Shown: positions 44,136 through 53,175 of the stretch, in pieces
Numbering within the stretch: position 1 is the stretch's first letter
How the letters are laid out: every line of letters begins with the position of its first letter
Assembly: GCA_021770065.1 (NCBI GenBank)
Contig: JAETRR010000024.1
Coordinates: forward strand, 37,334-101,333
DNA: 64,000 nt
Source of the DNA: Lachnoclostridium sp.
GTDB taxonomy: Bacteria; Bacillota; Clostridia; Lachnospirales; Lachnospiraceae
Direction: 5' to 3'
Made by a program: the position numbers and the translations under genes
Notes under the pieces: generated by a model
The model's input: the letters and a program-made list of their open reading frames with translations, nothing else
Told to the model about the DNA's origin: nothing
Databases searched by the model: none

Positions 44136-45647
44136 CTACCTTAATGCAGACAATATCTCAATACATTTCTTCTTAGTTTCCGGATCTAATACTTTCACAT
44201 AGTCCTTTGCCATTCTTAGTAAAAATTGTTTAATGTCTTTTTCATGTTTGAACTCATTCATCACGCTGATCATTTCTTCCCAGAACGCTGTCTTGTAAAC
44301 AAGCTGAGATATAGTTTTAACGACAAATGATAGATCAACATAACCTTCATGGAGATTGTCAATCCTATAAAAATTAAGCTCTTCTTCAAAATCTGATGGA
44401 TTCTTTAATACCTTCCAAAACGATTCCGTAATAATAATTCTGTTGGCGAAAAGTTCATAAAGCAGTTTTTTGTTTACAGCCTTCTCGTCACTGAAATCAA
44501 CTTCACGAAGTGCATCATTAATCATCATAAAAACTCTGAAGTTGCCATCACTCTCCATTTTCGCAATACGAGCTACAGCATTGAGATCAAGCACTAATTC
44601 ATTCGCTATATTTTCTAAATTATCATCTTTGATTATTCCTGTGTGAGCTATCTCATTTCTTCTTACAGGAATATCAAATGCAAAGTACGGATACATACGC
44701 ATAAAGTAAATTGAATTTTTACTCTGAAGAGCCTTTTTTGCTTTTTCTACCAATGTTCCAGCATTTTCCTTTTCTTCATACTTAATAGAACAGATATCAA
44801 AAAATAGCCCTTCAAGCTGTAACAATCCCAATGCTACAAATGATTGATAATGCTTTTCATTATATAACCGATTCAAATCTTCAAAGATTTCATGTCTTTT
44901 GTATAAATGATAATTACCTCTTACATACTCAAGAAGGTTTTCCATCACTTTATTATTTTTGATTACCCTCGCAATTTCACTATAGTAGTCATCTAAACTC
45001 TTCCTATGCAATTCAAGGTATTTCTTTTCTGTTGCAAGGGAGTCTATAAACTCCACACTTGGTAACTGGGAGGCTTTGACTACAGTAGAAAAATCAAAAT
45101 CAGCATCATAGTATTCTGGAAATTGAGCAAATGTATATCGCCGATTTCTGAACATCCTCCCCAAGCCATCATTATCAGAATCTCTTTGTAACGTATCATA
45201 GTCTGTTTCTAATAGATATTTTGTCATTCCATTATCCAGAAATTCCACGATTTCGTCTTGAGCATTTCTATTTAATTTTGCAAAATACTCTATCTTTCTA
45301 CGACGAAATTCTGCCTCATTGGACTTTACACCTTCAAGCCCAGTTCTCTCTATTTTATATTCTTTTAGTCTATTACCAATAACATTAAGATCCGATATTA
45401 CCAAGCATATCAGATGAATAAAATTCTTTTGAATCAGTTTTTTCTTGTCTTCTGATAGCAGGCTTGCATCAATACCAAGCCTTTCAAAAAGATACTTCTC
45501 AATTGAAACTCCTTCCTTTTCTTCAGAAGCAATTAGAGGTAACAGGCTTTTTATCAATGCTTCGTTTCGTTCTAATCCCTGCACTGCATTTGATTCCCCC
45601 TTCTTCTCTTTTTCTTTGGACAAATTGTCAAAACAAGCTCTTTCCAT
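44136..45647 (-). CDS. HEPN-like protein, probable defence RNase
   Basis: The 503-residue protein has no membrane segments. Around residue 265-340 it reads FVALGLLQLEGLFFDICSI and then VRRNEIAHTG. The R-x4-H pattern and the preceding helices match a HEPN RNase domain, the effector fold of many abortive-infection and toxin systems. The first ATG lacks a ribosome site; a GTG at 45584 after AGGGGG is an alternative start (about 482 residues). It lies between the phage polymerase and the defence operon and is separated from the latter by a transposase scar. Function is inferred from the motif. Confidence 0.65.
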   Translation of the reverse strand: MERACFDNLSKEKEKKGESNAVQGLERNEALIKSLLPLIASEEKEGVSIEKYLFERLGIDASLLSEDKKKLIQKNFIHLICLVISDLNVIGNRLKEYKIERTGLEGVKSNEAEFRRRKIEYFAKLNRNAQDEIVEFLDNGMTKYLLETDYDTLQRDSDNDGLGRMFRNRRYTFAQFPEYYDADFDFSTVVKASQLPSVEFIDSLATEKKYLELHRKSLDDYYSEIARVIKNNKVMENLLEYVRGNYHLYKRHEIFEDLNRLYNEKHYQSFVALGLLQLEGLFFDICSIKYEEKENAGTLVEKAKKALQSKNSIYFMRMYPYFAFDIPVRRNEIAHTGIIKDDNLENIANELVLDLNAVARIAKMESDGNFRVFMMINDALREVDFSDEKAVNKKLLYELFANRIIITESFWKVLKNPSDFEEELNFYRIDNLHEGYVDLSFVVKTISQLVYKTAFWEEMISVMNEFKHEKDIKQFLLRMAKDYVKVLDPETKKKCIEILSALR

Positions 45648-45794
45648 AATGTTTACAATGAGTTACTTGTCTCATTCTCACCCACCTTAATCCACAAACA
45701 ATTCCGGCAAATTATATTTTACTAACTAGGAATGCCCTACCCAAAATGGGTTCACTCCTTGAAAAATCAATATTTCAGCTAATAAAATAGCGAT

Positions 45795-46106
45795 TTATGC
45801 CTTTACTTCCTGTGGACGGAGCGCCTTTCTAAGATATTCTGGTAATCTGGATTCGAAATCAGAGGTAAACGCTGCTAACTGTTCATCAATGAGCTTCAAA
45901 ATCTTTTGAAAACTTGCCATTAGAGCATCCATAAGAATGATGAGAGAACAGCAGAAAGTAATGTCTGCCATCTCATCTACAAGGTGAAAGAACAGTTCGT
46001 CCAGTGTTCTCTAATCCTCGTTCTGTCTTTTCTCTGTAGCAAGCAACATATATCTGGTAAACACGATTGCTACATGAGCAGTCCGTGCATCATAAAATAA
46101 ACCTCT
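45795..46106 (-). pseudogene. IS4-type transposase C-terminal remnant
   Basis: Reading from 46106: RGLFYDARTAHVAIVFTRYM, LLATEKRQNED, then TAG, then in the same frame RTLDELFFHLVDEMADITF and so on to RLPEYLRKALRP with a stop at 45797-45795. The AHTxIVFxRYMxLxxExR and RTLxELF blocks are those of the C-terminus of IS4-family transposases. With a nonsense codon and no N-terminal part it is dead. It marks an insertion that later decayed. Confidence 0.7.
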
Positions 46107-46245
46107 TTTCTTCCTTGCCATAACCAATATAGAAAACTCTTGGCTGCGTTCCATAGAAATCATCCACTTCCGTCTGTGAGATTTCGTTAAAGGCTTCCAC
46201 GCACCTTTTCAAAAGCTGATCCTTGATGGATTCCAGTCTAATCAC
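46090..46245 (-). pseudogene. Truncated last gene of the defence operon
   Basis: GTG at 46245, with AGGGAG upstream, lies 11 bp after the SfsA-like stop. It encodes IRLESIKDQLLKRCVEAFNE and continues to about residue 45 (FYIGYGKEEK), where the sequence merges into the transposase remnant in another frame. It therefore looks like the 5' end of an operon gene cut by the IS insertion. Its family is unknown. Confidence 0.5.
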
Positions 46246-46256
46246 CTACAATCTCC

Positions 46257-46940
46257 CTATATTTCCATCGGAACAGATGATTTAATTTCCAGCATTTTGT
46301 CTTTAAGCTGCAAAGAAAATCCCTGATATATCATTCCCTTTGAAACACATTTTTGAAACAATTCATAGAAATCCATTATTTCTGGATTGATTCTCATTTT
46401 TTTCACTGTCCGCGATAAGGAAACCAAAATAAAACAGACCTTATATCCCTCGTCAAGCAACCCTGAAATCTGCTGTAGCTGCTTCACAGCTCTTTCCGAA
46501 TACACCGTTGGGAAAAGAGCCTCCTGTTCAAAAGATAGAAGGCTTTTTACCTCTATCACAGTATTAGTGTCCTTAACAAACAAATCACATTTATAGTCAT
46601 CAATCTTTTGTTCGCGCAGCACCTCACTGCGTTTTCCAAGAAATGAAAAATAACGCCTATGAATCTGCTGTTCAATCACTCTATTGCTATTAGATAGGTT
46701 GATAGGAATATATCCTCTACCATACTTCAATGCATATAAAGCAAATCGAGTTCTTGCCTTTTTATCCATAGTTGGCACAAGCATAACCTGCCTGTCCGTC
46801 ATATTTAAAAAGTTACTCAGTCTACAGGATGACGGAACGTAGCAGACAACCTCCTCACCATCAATCTCTACACTGCACAGAAAGCGATTTTTAATTTCCT
46901 GTTTAAATATGCCATATATGATTTCTGGCTCATCGGTCAT
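46257..46940 (-). CDS. SfsA-family nuclease-like protein
   Basis: ATG at 46940 is better placed after AAGGACGG than the GTG at 46949. The 227-residue protein matches SfsA: an OB-like N-terminus (FLCSVEIDGEEVVCYVPSSCRLSNFL) and a nuclease-like core with D in DDYKCDLFVKD and E-x-K in TVIEVKSLLSFEQEALFP, then SERAVKQLQQISGLLDEGYKVCFILVSLS. Housekeeping SfsA is a single-gene DNA-binding/nuclease protein. Here it is the fourth gene of a tightly packed operon with ATPases, so a dedicated defence nuclease is inferred. Confidence 0.8.
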   Translation of the reverse strand: MTDEPEIIYGIFKQEIKNRFLCSVEIDGEEVVCYVPSSCRLSNFLNMTDRQVMLVPTMDKKARTRFALYALKYGRGYIPINLSNSNRVIEQQIHRRYFSFLGKRSEVLREQKIDDYKCDLFVKDTNTVIEVKSLLSFEQEALFPTVYSERAVKQLQQISGLLDEGYKVCFILVSLSRTVKKMRINPEIMDFYELFQKCVSKGMIYQGFSLQLKDKMLEIKSSVPMEI

Positions 46941-46954
46941 CTGCTTCACCGTCC

Positions 46955-49900
46955 TTAATATTTTTTATCAATTACATTTTGAACAATCTCATCCAATTCT
47001 GGGATTTCAATCAAATAGCCCTGTGCTCTCTCCTTCGTATCACCGAATTTAAAGATCATATCGCCGTGCTTCTGCAAATACTGCGCATCAGATTCAGAAT
47101 CTCCCAGTATCATTCGAGAGGACATGGAGTCATTTACCCTTAATGCAACCCTTCCATTCAACTGAGACTTTGTGGTAGAATCTACCAGCTTAGCTTCTGG
47201 GCGCTGTGTGCAGATAATCAAATGTATGCCTCTACTTCTGCCGGCCTGTGCAATTCTCCGAACAGGCTTATAGAATGCATTCTTTTCCTTCGTACTCTCA
47301 AGCTGATCCGCAAGATCAGCAAACTCATCAATTACAACCACAATAGGCGCAAGCTTTTCTTCTACCTTCTTGTTATATTCGACAATATTGGCAACTCTTG
47401 CATCTACCAAAAGCTTTCCTCTGCGCTCCGACTCCTTAAAAATCACATCTTTAATAACGTCTGTAGCCTCGGTCGCATCTGAAATGATCTTACCAGCATA
47501 CAGATGAGGAAGATTTTCAAAATGGACAAAATCCTCCAGCTTAGAGGAAGACAAGATCAATTGCAAGTCCTCCTTCTTAGGATGAGTCATAAGCAGCGAA
47601 GCTAACAATGTAAATAGGAATACCGACTTTCCGGATCCCGTACTGCCACCCACAAGCATATGAGGCATTTCCGCCAGGTTTTCTATAAGATCCTTTCCAT
47701 TAGGTGTTCTTCCCAATGGGAAATAAAGCTGTTCAGGTGAAGTCACCTCAGGCAGCTTTGCTATGACATCCTTAAACAGAACCTGCTCCCTCTGTAGACG
47801 CGGCACATCTAGCAGTAATTCATCGGAATTCAGCACCGGTTGAATGATAACACCGCTTCGTTTCATTTCACGGCCAATATCCTCAAGATGATTAGATAGT
47901 CCTGCCAGTGCCTGCCCTCTGCCAAGCTTAAATTTTAATCTTATAACGCTTGGTCCGATGGCAGTATTTTTAGCATCACACTCTCTGAGATTAATATGAT
48001 AATCGCCGCAGGATCTCTTAAAATCTCTAACAAGCTGCTCTATTTCTTCCGGCGATACTCCCGGCGCATTTTCAGGAGTCTCTGCAGCCTCTTTTGTCTC
48101 CTTTTTAACGCCATACTCCGTCTTTGGCTCAGCGACCATCATTGTTGAAGTTGCAGTCTGAGTAAAGTCATAAACTACCGGCTTATGCTCATCTACTTCC
48201 TCAGAATCAATGTCAACAATAGCATCCGAATCATCTGCAGACTCTGTAGTTTCATCAAAGTCCGGTTCCCACATTTCCTTGATTACAGTGCCCTCCCCCA
48301 GAACCTCTTCCTGGATTTCCTTCGCTGTAAACTGTCGGAATTCAATAGGGCAATCTTCAACCTCAGGATTAATACATTGAATGACCTTTCCACCGGTTGC
48401 CTCGCTAAGCTTTATATACATCAAAACGCCAGATACATTGATATTGATATTTTCACTTTGACCATTTCCAAAGGCCTTTTTCAGTACATCACACCATTCC
48501 TTCTGCCAGTCACAGTCATGTATACTTCTGAAGCACTCAGAAACAATCTGATATTTTAACACTTCTCTTCTTGCTGAAATAAACATATCAGCAGTGGAAT
48601 CACTTCCACTAAAAATCTCCTTTAGCATGCCAACCACTGCAGCAATCTGACCCGGAGCATGCCCAGTAATATGCATTCTTCCAGACTCCTCATCCTTAGC
48701 TATAGTAGCATCCGGAGATTCATCTCTTGTTTTTACTTCAATCGGCTGTATAAACAGTGTATTGCTCTCACGATCATAGCGCAAGCCTACAAGATCCGCT
48801 CTTTCATTTCCAAATCTGCTATCGTGCAGCCATAAGCGGGCCTTATCATCATCCAAGGATGCAACCAGCGATCTGTCATAATGCTTTGTATACCAAGATG
48901 CAGCAAATAAGGTTCCCAAAAGTCCCTTTTTCTTATTATCGATAGCCTGTGCATCCGCGCCAAATTTTGGAATACTTATCAAACCATTAGAAGAAATATG
49001 TCCAAATTTCTTCAAGATATCAATAAGCGTATCCTTTTCCGGATACAGATTATAGGCCCGAAGCATAGTTAAATACTGTGTTATGATCCTCGAATCACTT
49101 GAGGCCCACACATTTACCATACGCTTTTCATACTGCATTTCACCAATCGGAATTGCTCCCTTAGGATCATAATTATTGGTATTTCTGTCAGCAACAACAA
49201 GCCACTGAGTTTGACCATCCTCAATCGTTGAAACCACGGCAGTCATATCTGCACTTCCGTTATAGGTCGTGCGTGGGTTCATATTATTGTTTATTAAATC
49301 TGCAGACCTGAGCATTTTATGGTAATCACCAATAAGGCCAGAGTCCATCTCTGATGAAGGATATATACTGCCCCTGTGCTTCATTTCATCAAACGAATAG
49401 TCATAGGTGATAACTAACGGGTTAATATATAAGTTTTTCGTGTTAGGTCCAAACTCTATAGCATATGAAGACTGGTCAAAATAGAAGGCTATATGAACCG
49501 GCTTTTTGGCAAGCTCATTCTTCACTTCAAGAACTGATTCCGCATTCTTTATACTAATAGAAATTCTATCCTTCTTAATGAATTCACCGATTTCGTAGTC
49601 CTTGCCGGAATAATCGAGCTTTGAAAGCTCTGTATTGCCATTTTGTCCTCTTGTCAGATAAACATCGTATACAACTCGCTGGCAGGAATTGGAATCCATA
49701 AACTTCTTTATTGCCCTAAGATTTTCAATAAGATCTGGTGCATCTACAGAACAAATTCGCACCTCATTACGCGTATAAGGCGCAAAGCCTACCCAGCGTG
49801 ACAGTATCTCACCCAAAGCCTCTGTCCCATCACTTCCGGAATATCTATTGGTTTTATTTTCGAAGGTCGGAAGCATCTCTATACTTCCAGAGCATGGCAG

Positions 49901-51691
49901 CACCTTATCTTCTCCATTATCTGTAATCAAACTGTTTGCAATGACAAAGCTAAGAATCTGCGGCAACTGCGTAAGCACCTTGGTTAATACCTTTGCATCA
50001 TCCTCATCAAGAGAAGCTTTTTGTGCAGGAAGACTCTTGAATATCTCATAATAACGCCACAGATATATCGGATTAAGCGGAAGCAATACACCCTTATACT
50101 CTTTTTTAGCGGTCTTCACATATAGTATATCCAGCAATAAAAGTGCTCTTGCTATAAAGCTTGTACTTCCAGCACTGATTTCACGCATAACAGGTTCATT
50201 TTTGCAGAACGCGCTATAAAGCTTTGCCCAGGTATCAATATACTCAAGCATATCCTTACGGATATCCTCATCTGCTCCAAAAGTAAGCACTGGATAATAC
50301 ATTATCAAATCCAAGTTCTTCAGAAGTTTGTTTCTTAATTCAACCAGTCTTTGTATTATCGGTGCAAAATGCTCTGCTGTCTCAATCACCTTACTGTCAA
50401 ACTTTTCATCAAATTGAGTAATAAATTTGAAAAGAGTAATATCTCCGTCTATGCCGCCTTTAAAGCTTACTGGAGATGCTCCCTCCTCAGGATTAAAGCC
50501 CTGGAAGCTTTTAATATCTGCGGAGATTGCGTCCTTAAGAACGGTTTCCTCTGTCTCAAGAATACCTCCCCAGGACGTGCTATTGCATACCCGGCCTACC
50601 AACTTCCTAAGATCAGATTGATGGTTCTCAATAACTATACTTCTATCATTGAAAATGCCACCAATTGTTGGAATAGAGTCATCGTTTTCTTCTGTCTCCG
50701 AATCAAAATGCTTCTTTATTTCTCCCAACAGTTCTTTGACATTTTCCAGATCCTCTTCCGTACCGGTTACTATTGCATCTGAAATAAGGTTTCCAAGTTC
50801 CTTCGGTCTAATAGGACTGGATTCTGTTGATTCATTTCCATTTTCTTCATGATTATCTGGATTTTCATTCTGCTCTGTCTTTTTCTTTTTATTCTCATTA
50901 GCTTTTGAAGCCGAAAAAAGCTCCTGTACAGTTTCAAAATCCAATTGCTTAAGCGTTTCACGCTTCCCATACTTATACAAGTTCTGTAAGGTTGTATAAG
51001 CCTTTTGGAGACGTTCTCTATCCTTGCCCTTGGTTCGCGCCAGTGAACGGCTAAGCTTCTTTCTTGAATCCTCGCTCAACTGACCAATTGCAAAAATGAG
51101 CTCTCGGTTTTTGTTCATTCGCTCGTCCGGCTTGCTCTTTGTTCCGAGAATATCCTTATCGCAAAGCAGATTAAGCCTCCACATATTGACCGGAATTGCA
51201 TCAGCTATCTTCTCACTTGAGGTAACTGCCTGAACAAACTCGTATACTACGTCAAAAGCATAGTAATCCGCAGTCTGCTGAAGAGCCTTCCAAAAATTCA
51301 AGGTAGGTGTATTGCTCTCATTTTTAATCTGAAGCCCAATCAAAAATCTGGTAAGATTGCGAGAGGATAAGGTTTCAAATTCGGCCAGTGAATGTAGCTT
51401 GTCAGTATCATTTTTTATAAATACAACGATGCTCCCGGCATATTCTGGTATGCTTCTCCAAAGGACGGCCTTCTCCACATAAGGTGTAATGGTATAATCC
51501 TCCGTCTCCTTCTCAGAAATACAATCATACCCTACAGCAGCCATATACAAATGCTCTCCGCTGTCCTCTGATAGTCTTTGTATGATAGCTTCTGGCGAGA
51601 TTCCATCTATTCCCTTAAATATAATACCAACCTTTGTCTCAGAAAGGCGTTCTGATAACAGCTGTACAACAAGCTCCTGCTTATCTATCAT
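46955..51691 (-). CDS. Large FtsK/SpoIIIE-type translocase with PD-(D/E)XK-like region (DptH-like)
   Basis: The 1578-residue protein has an unrecognised N-terminal half with an acidic coil at about 265-300. A nuclease-like segment follows around residue 955-990 (HDSRFGNERADLVGLR, then FIQPIEVKTRDES), giving the D and E-x-K of PD-(D/E)XK enzymes. The C-terminal motor has Walker A MLVGGSTGSGKSVFL (about 1350) and Walker B IVVVIDEFADLADQ (about 1455), with IICTQRPEAKLV and LNGRVALRV typical of FtsK/HerA pumps. Start ATG overlaps the upstream stop. Size, motor and position as third gene after ATPase and 494-aa genes recall DptH of phosphorothioation-dependent restriction; homology not verified. 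Confidence 0.75.
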   Translation of the reverse strand: MIDKQELVVQLLSERLSETKVGIIFKGIDGISPEAIIQRLSEDSGEHLYMAAVGYDCISEKETEDYTITPYVEKAVLWRSIPEYAGSIVVFIKNDTDKLHSLAEFETLSSRNLTRFLIGLQIKNESNTPTLNFWKALQQTADYYAFDVVYEFVQAVTSSEKIADAIPVNMWRLNLLCDKDILGTKSKPDERMNKNRELIFAIGQLSEDSRKKLSRSLARTKGKDRERLQKAYTTLQNLYKYGKRETLKQLDFETVQELFSASKANENKKKKTEQNENPDNHEENGNESTESSPIRPKELGNLISDAIVTGTEEDLENVKELLGEIKKHFDSETEENDDSIPTIGGIFNDRSIVIENHQSDLRKLVGRVCNSTSWGGILETEETVLKDAISADIKSFQGFNPEEGASPVSFKGGIDGDITLFKFITQFDEKFDSKVIETAEHFAPIIQRLVELRNKLLKNLDLIMYYPVLTFGADEDIRKDMLEYIDTWAKLYSAFCKNEPVMREISAGSTSFIARALLLLDILYVKTAKKEYKGVLLPLNPIYLWRYYEIFKSLPAQKASLDEDDAKVLTKVLTQLPQILSFVIANSLITDNGEDKVLPCSGSIEMLPTFENKTNRYSGSDGTEALGEILSRWVGFAPYTRNEVRICSVDAPDLIENLRAIKKFMDSNSCQRVVYDVYLTRGQNGNTELSKLDYSGKDYEIGEFIKKDRISISIKNAESVLEVKNELAKKPVHIAFYFDQSSYAIEFGPNTKNLYINPLVITYDYSFDEMKHRGSIYPSSEMDSGLIGDYHKMLRSADLINNNMNPRTTYNGSADMTAVVSTIEDGQTQWLVVADRNTNNYDPKGAIPIGEMQYEKRMVNVWASSDSRIITQYLTMLRAYNLYPEKDTLIDILKKFGHISSNGLISIPKFGADAQAIDNKKKGLLGTLFAASWYTKHYDRSLVASLDDDKARLWLHDSRFGNERADLVGLRYDRESNTLFIQPIEVKTRDESPDATIAKDEESGRMHITGHAPGQIAAVVGMLKEIFSGSDSTADMFISARREVLKYQIVSECFRSIHDCDWQKEWCDVLKKAFGNGQSENININVSGVLMYIKLSEATGGKVIQCINPEVEDCPIEFRQFTAKEIQEEVLGEGTVIKEMWEPDFDETTESADDSDAIVDIDSEEVDEHKPVVYDFTQTATSTMMVAEPKTEYGVKKETKEAAETPENAPGVSPEEIEQLVRDFKRSCGDYHINLRECDAKNTAIGPSVIRLKFKLGRGQALAGLSNHLEDIGREMKRSGVIIQPVLNSDELLLDVPRLQREQVLFKDVIAKLPEVTSPEQLYFPLGRTPNGKDLIENLAEMPHMLVGGSTGSGKSVFLFTLLASLLMTHPKKEDLQLILSSSKLEDFVHFENLPHLYAGKIISDATEATDVIKDVIFKESERRGKLLVDARVANIVEYNKKVEEKLAPIVVVIDEFADLADQLESTKEKNAFYKPVRRIAQAGRSRGIHLIICTQRPEAKLVDSTTKSQLNGRVALRVNDSMSSRMILGDSESDAQYLQKHGDMIFKFGDTKERAQGYLIEIPELDEIVQNVIDKKY

Positions 51692-53175
51692 CACTCAACA
51701 CCTCCTAATCTAATCTGCAAAATACCATCTGCCATAATCTCAGCAAAATCCATTGCCTCAAGAGTATCAGCAAATGCAGAAAAATTATTTTCCAGTGAAT
51801 CCTCATCAACCTGAAGGATCATTCCACTGGACTGTAGCTTGTTTAATTCAAAGCTGCTTCCACCTACAACTATTCCAAATCGCTCCCACAGTCTGCTTCT
51901 CATTTCTGATCCGCTAAGTATTTCACCCGGCTCTACACAACTGCGTAAAAGCATTTCCAACAAATCCTGCGATAGTACAAAGCGCTTATTAGGATGCATC
52001 TTATCCGGCGGATAAAGAATGCCAGACGAGGTTCCTAAAGCCTTAAGACAATTAACCGGATGAGAGGATGCTTCTAATGCCAGCATGTCGTACATCGTCT
52101 CTCCAAATATTAGTCTTGCAGCATCATCTGATTTGGCCTGCTCAGCCCTTTCCTTTGCTAATCCCCAGAGGGTATCCAACTCTTCCTTTCCGGCCTTAGA
52201 AAGCTTCTTATTCTGCTCATATACCGGTGTTTCAGATTTAAGTAAGGCCTCCTTATCAAAACCCTCTGCTTCAAGCTGTTTAGCATATCCCCATGCATAA
52301 AAGCGATTAATTGATTTGTGCATCTGTGTATAGGACATTTCAGATGCTCTTGCCACACTGCTCTGACTTGGGCTCAAACCTGTAAAATCAAGTAATATCG
52401 GTCTTATTGCCTCACCGCAGTAAAAAGCCTCAAGCAATGCCATATACCTGATCAACTGGAATATGCAAAAGAAATTAAATAGCCTCAGCTGTGTCAATGA
52501 GTTTGGATGCTTCTCAAAATTCTTTTTTAAGCAAACACCACTGTCCTGAATTCCCTTTAGGAACCACTTAACAGAAGCATTCTGCTCTTTAAATGCAGGA
52601 ATATCCTCATGCCGCATGCGTTCAAAGGTTTCCATTGAATCCTCTAACACAGGCTTGAACAATAAAGAAATTGGATCATTTCCATCATCAAGTACTTCCT
52701 TAATGTAACCCGCCAATTCCGGACAATATTCCCTTAAAAGTCCGCCGATAAATTCTCCGGTGTCCTCATACATTGCCGGTTTTGTCAAAAAATACTTAGA
52801 TCCGGCAGAATATGAAATCATGCCATCCTTCAAGCCCTTTACAACATACACACCTTTATCAGTCGAAAGCAGCTTCTGCATAACATTCCTTAGTGAATCT
52901 AAAGAGCCTTCACCTATGCCATCCTCAATTGCTTCCTTTTCAAGTAGGTTTTCATAAATTGCGCTCAGTTCATTACCTGCAGGAATATTTCCTTTCGAGT
53001 CTGATACAAGTGCCATTCTCTTTATATTCATGGTAGTATTGTACCCACCATAAATACATCTTAACGTGCCGCCAGCAATATGAACCGGCTTAATCGATCC
53101 TCCATTCGGAGTAAAGCCCACATATTCCTTATCAACCTTGTTTCTGTATTCTTTTAAAAATATCTGATCAGACAT
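51691..53175 (-). CDS. Second gene of the DptFGH-like module (DptG-like), unknown function
   Basis: ATG at 53175 follows AGGAGG and overlaps the upstream stop (ATGTCTGA). The 494-residue protein is mostly helical (QLRLFNFFCIFQLIRYMALLEAFY) with LSPSQSSVARASEMSYTQMHKSINRFYAW and no nucleotide-binding or nuclease motif seen. It lies between the DruA/DptF-like ATPase and the DptH-like pump, the slot occupied by dptG in dnd-associated restriction modules. It may bridge the two motors. The family name is positional. Confidence 0.6.
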   Translation of the reverse strand: MSDQIFLKEYRNKVDKEYVGFTPNGGSIKPVHIAGGTLRCIYGGYNTTMNIKRMALVSDSKGNIPAGNELSAIYENLLEKEAIEDGIGEGSLDSLRNVMQKLLSTDKGVYVVKGLKDGMISYSAGSKYFLTKPAMYEDTGEFIGGLLREYCPELAGYIKEVLDDGNDPISLLFKPVLEDSMETFERMRHEDIPAFKEQNASVKWFLKGIQDSGVCLKKNFEKHPNSLTQLRLFNFFCIFQLIRYMALLEAFYCGEAIRPILLDFTGLSPSQSSVARASEMSYTQMHKSINRFYAWGYAKQLEAEGFDKEALLKSETPVYEQNKKLSKAGKEELDTLWGLAKERAEQAKSDDAARLIFGETMYDMLALEASSHPVNCLKALGTSSGILYPPDKMHPNKRFVLSQDLLEMLLRSCVEPGEILSGSEMRSRLWERFGIVVGGSSFELNKLQSSGMILQVDEDSLENNFSAFADTLEAMDFAEIMADGILQIRLGGVE

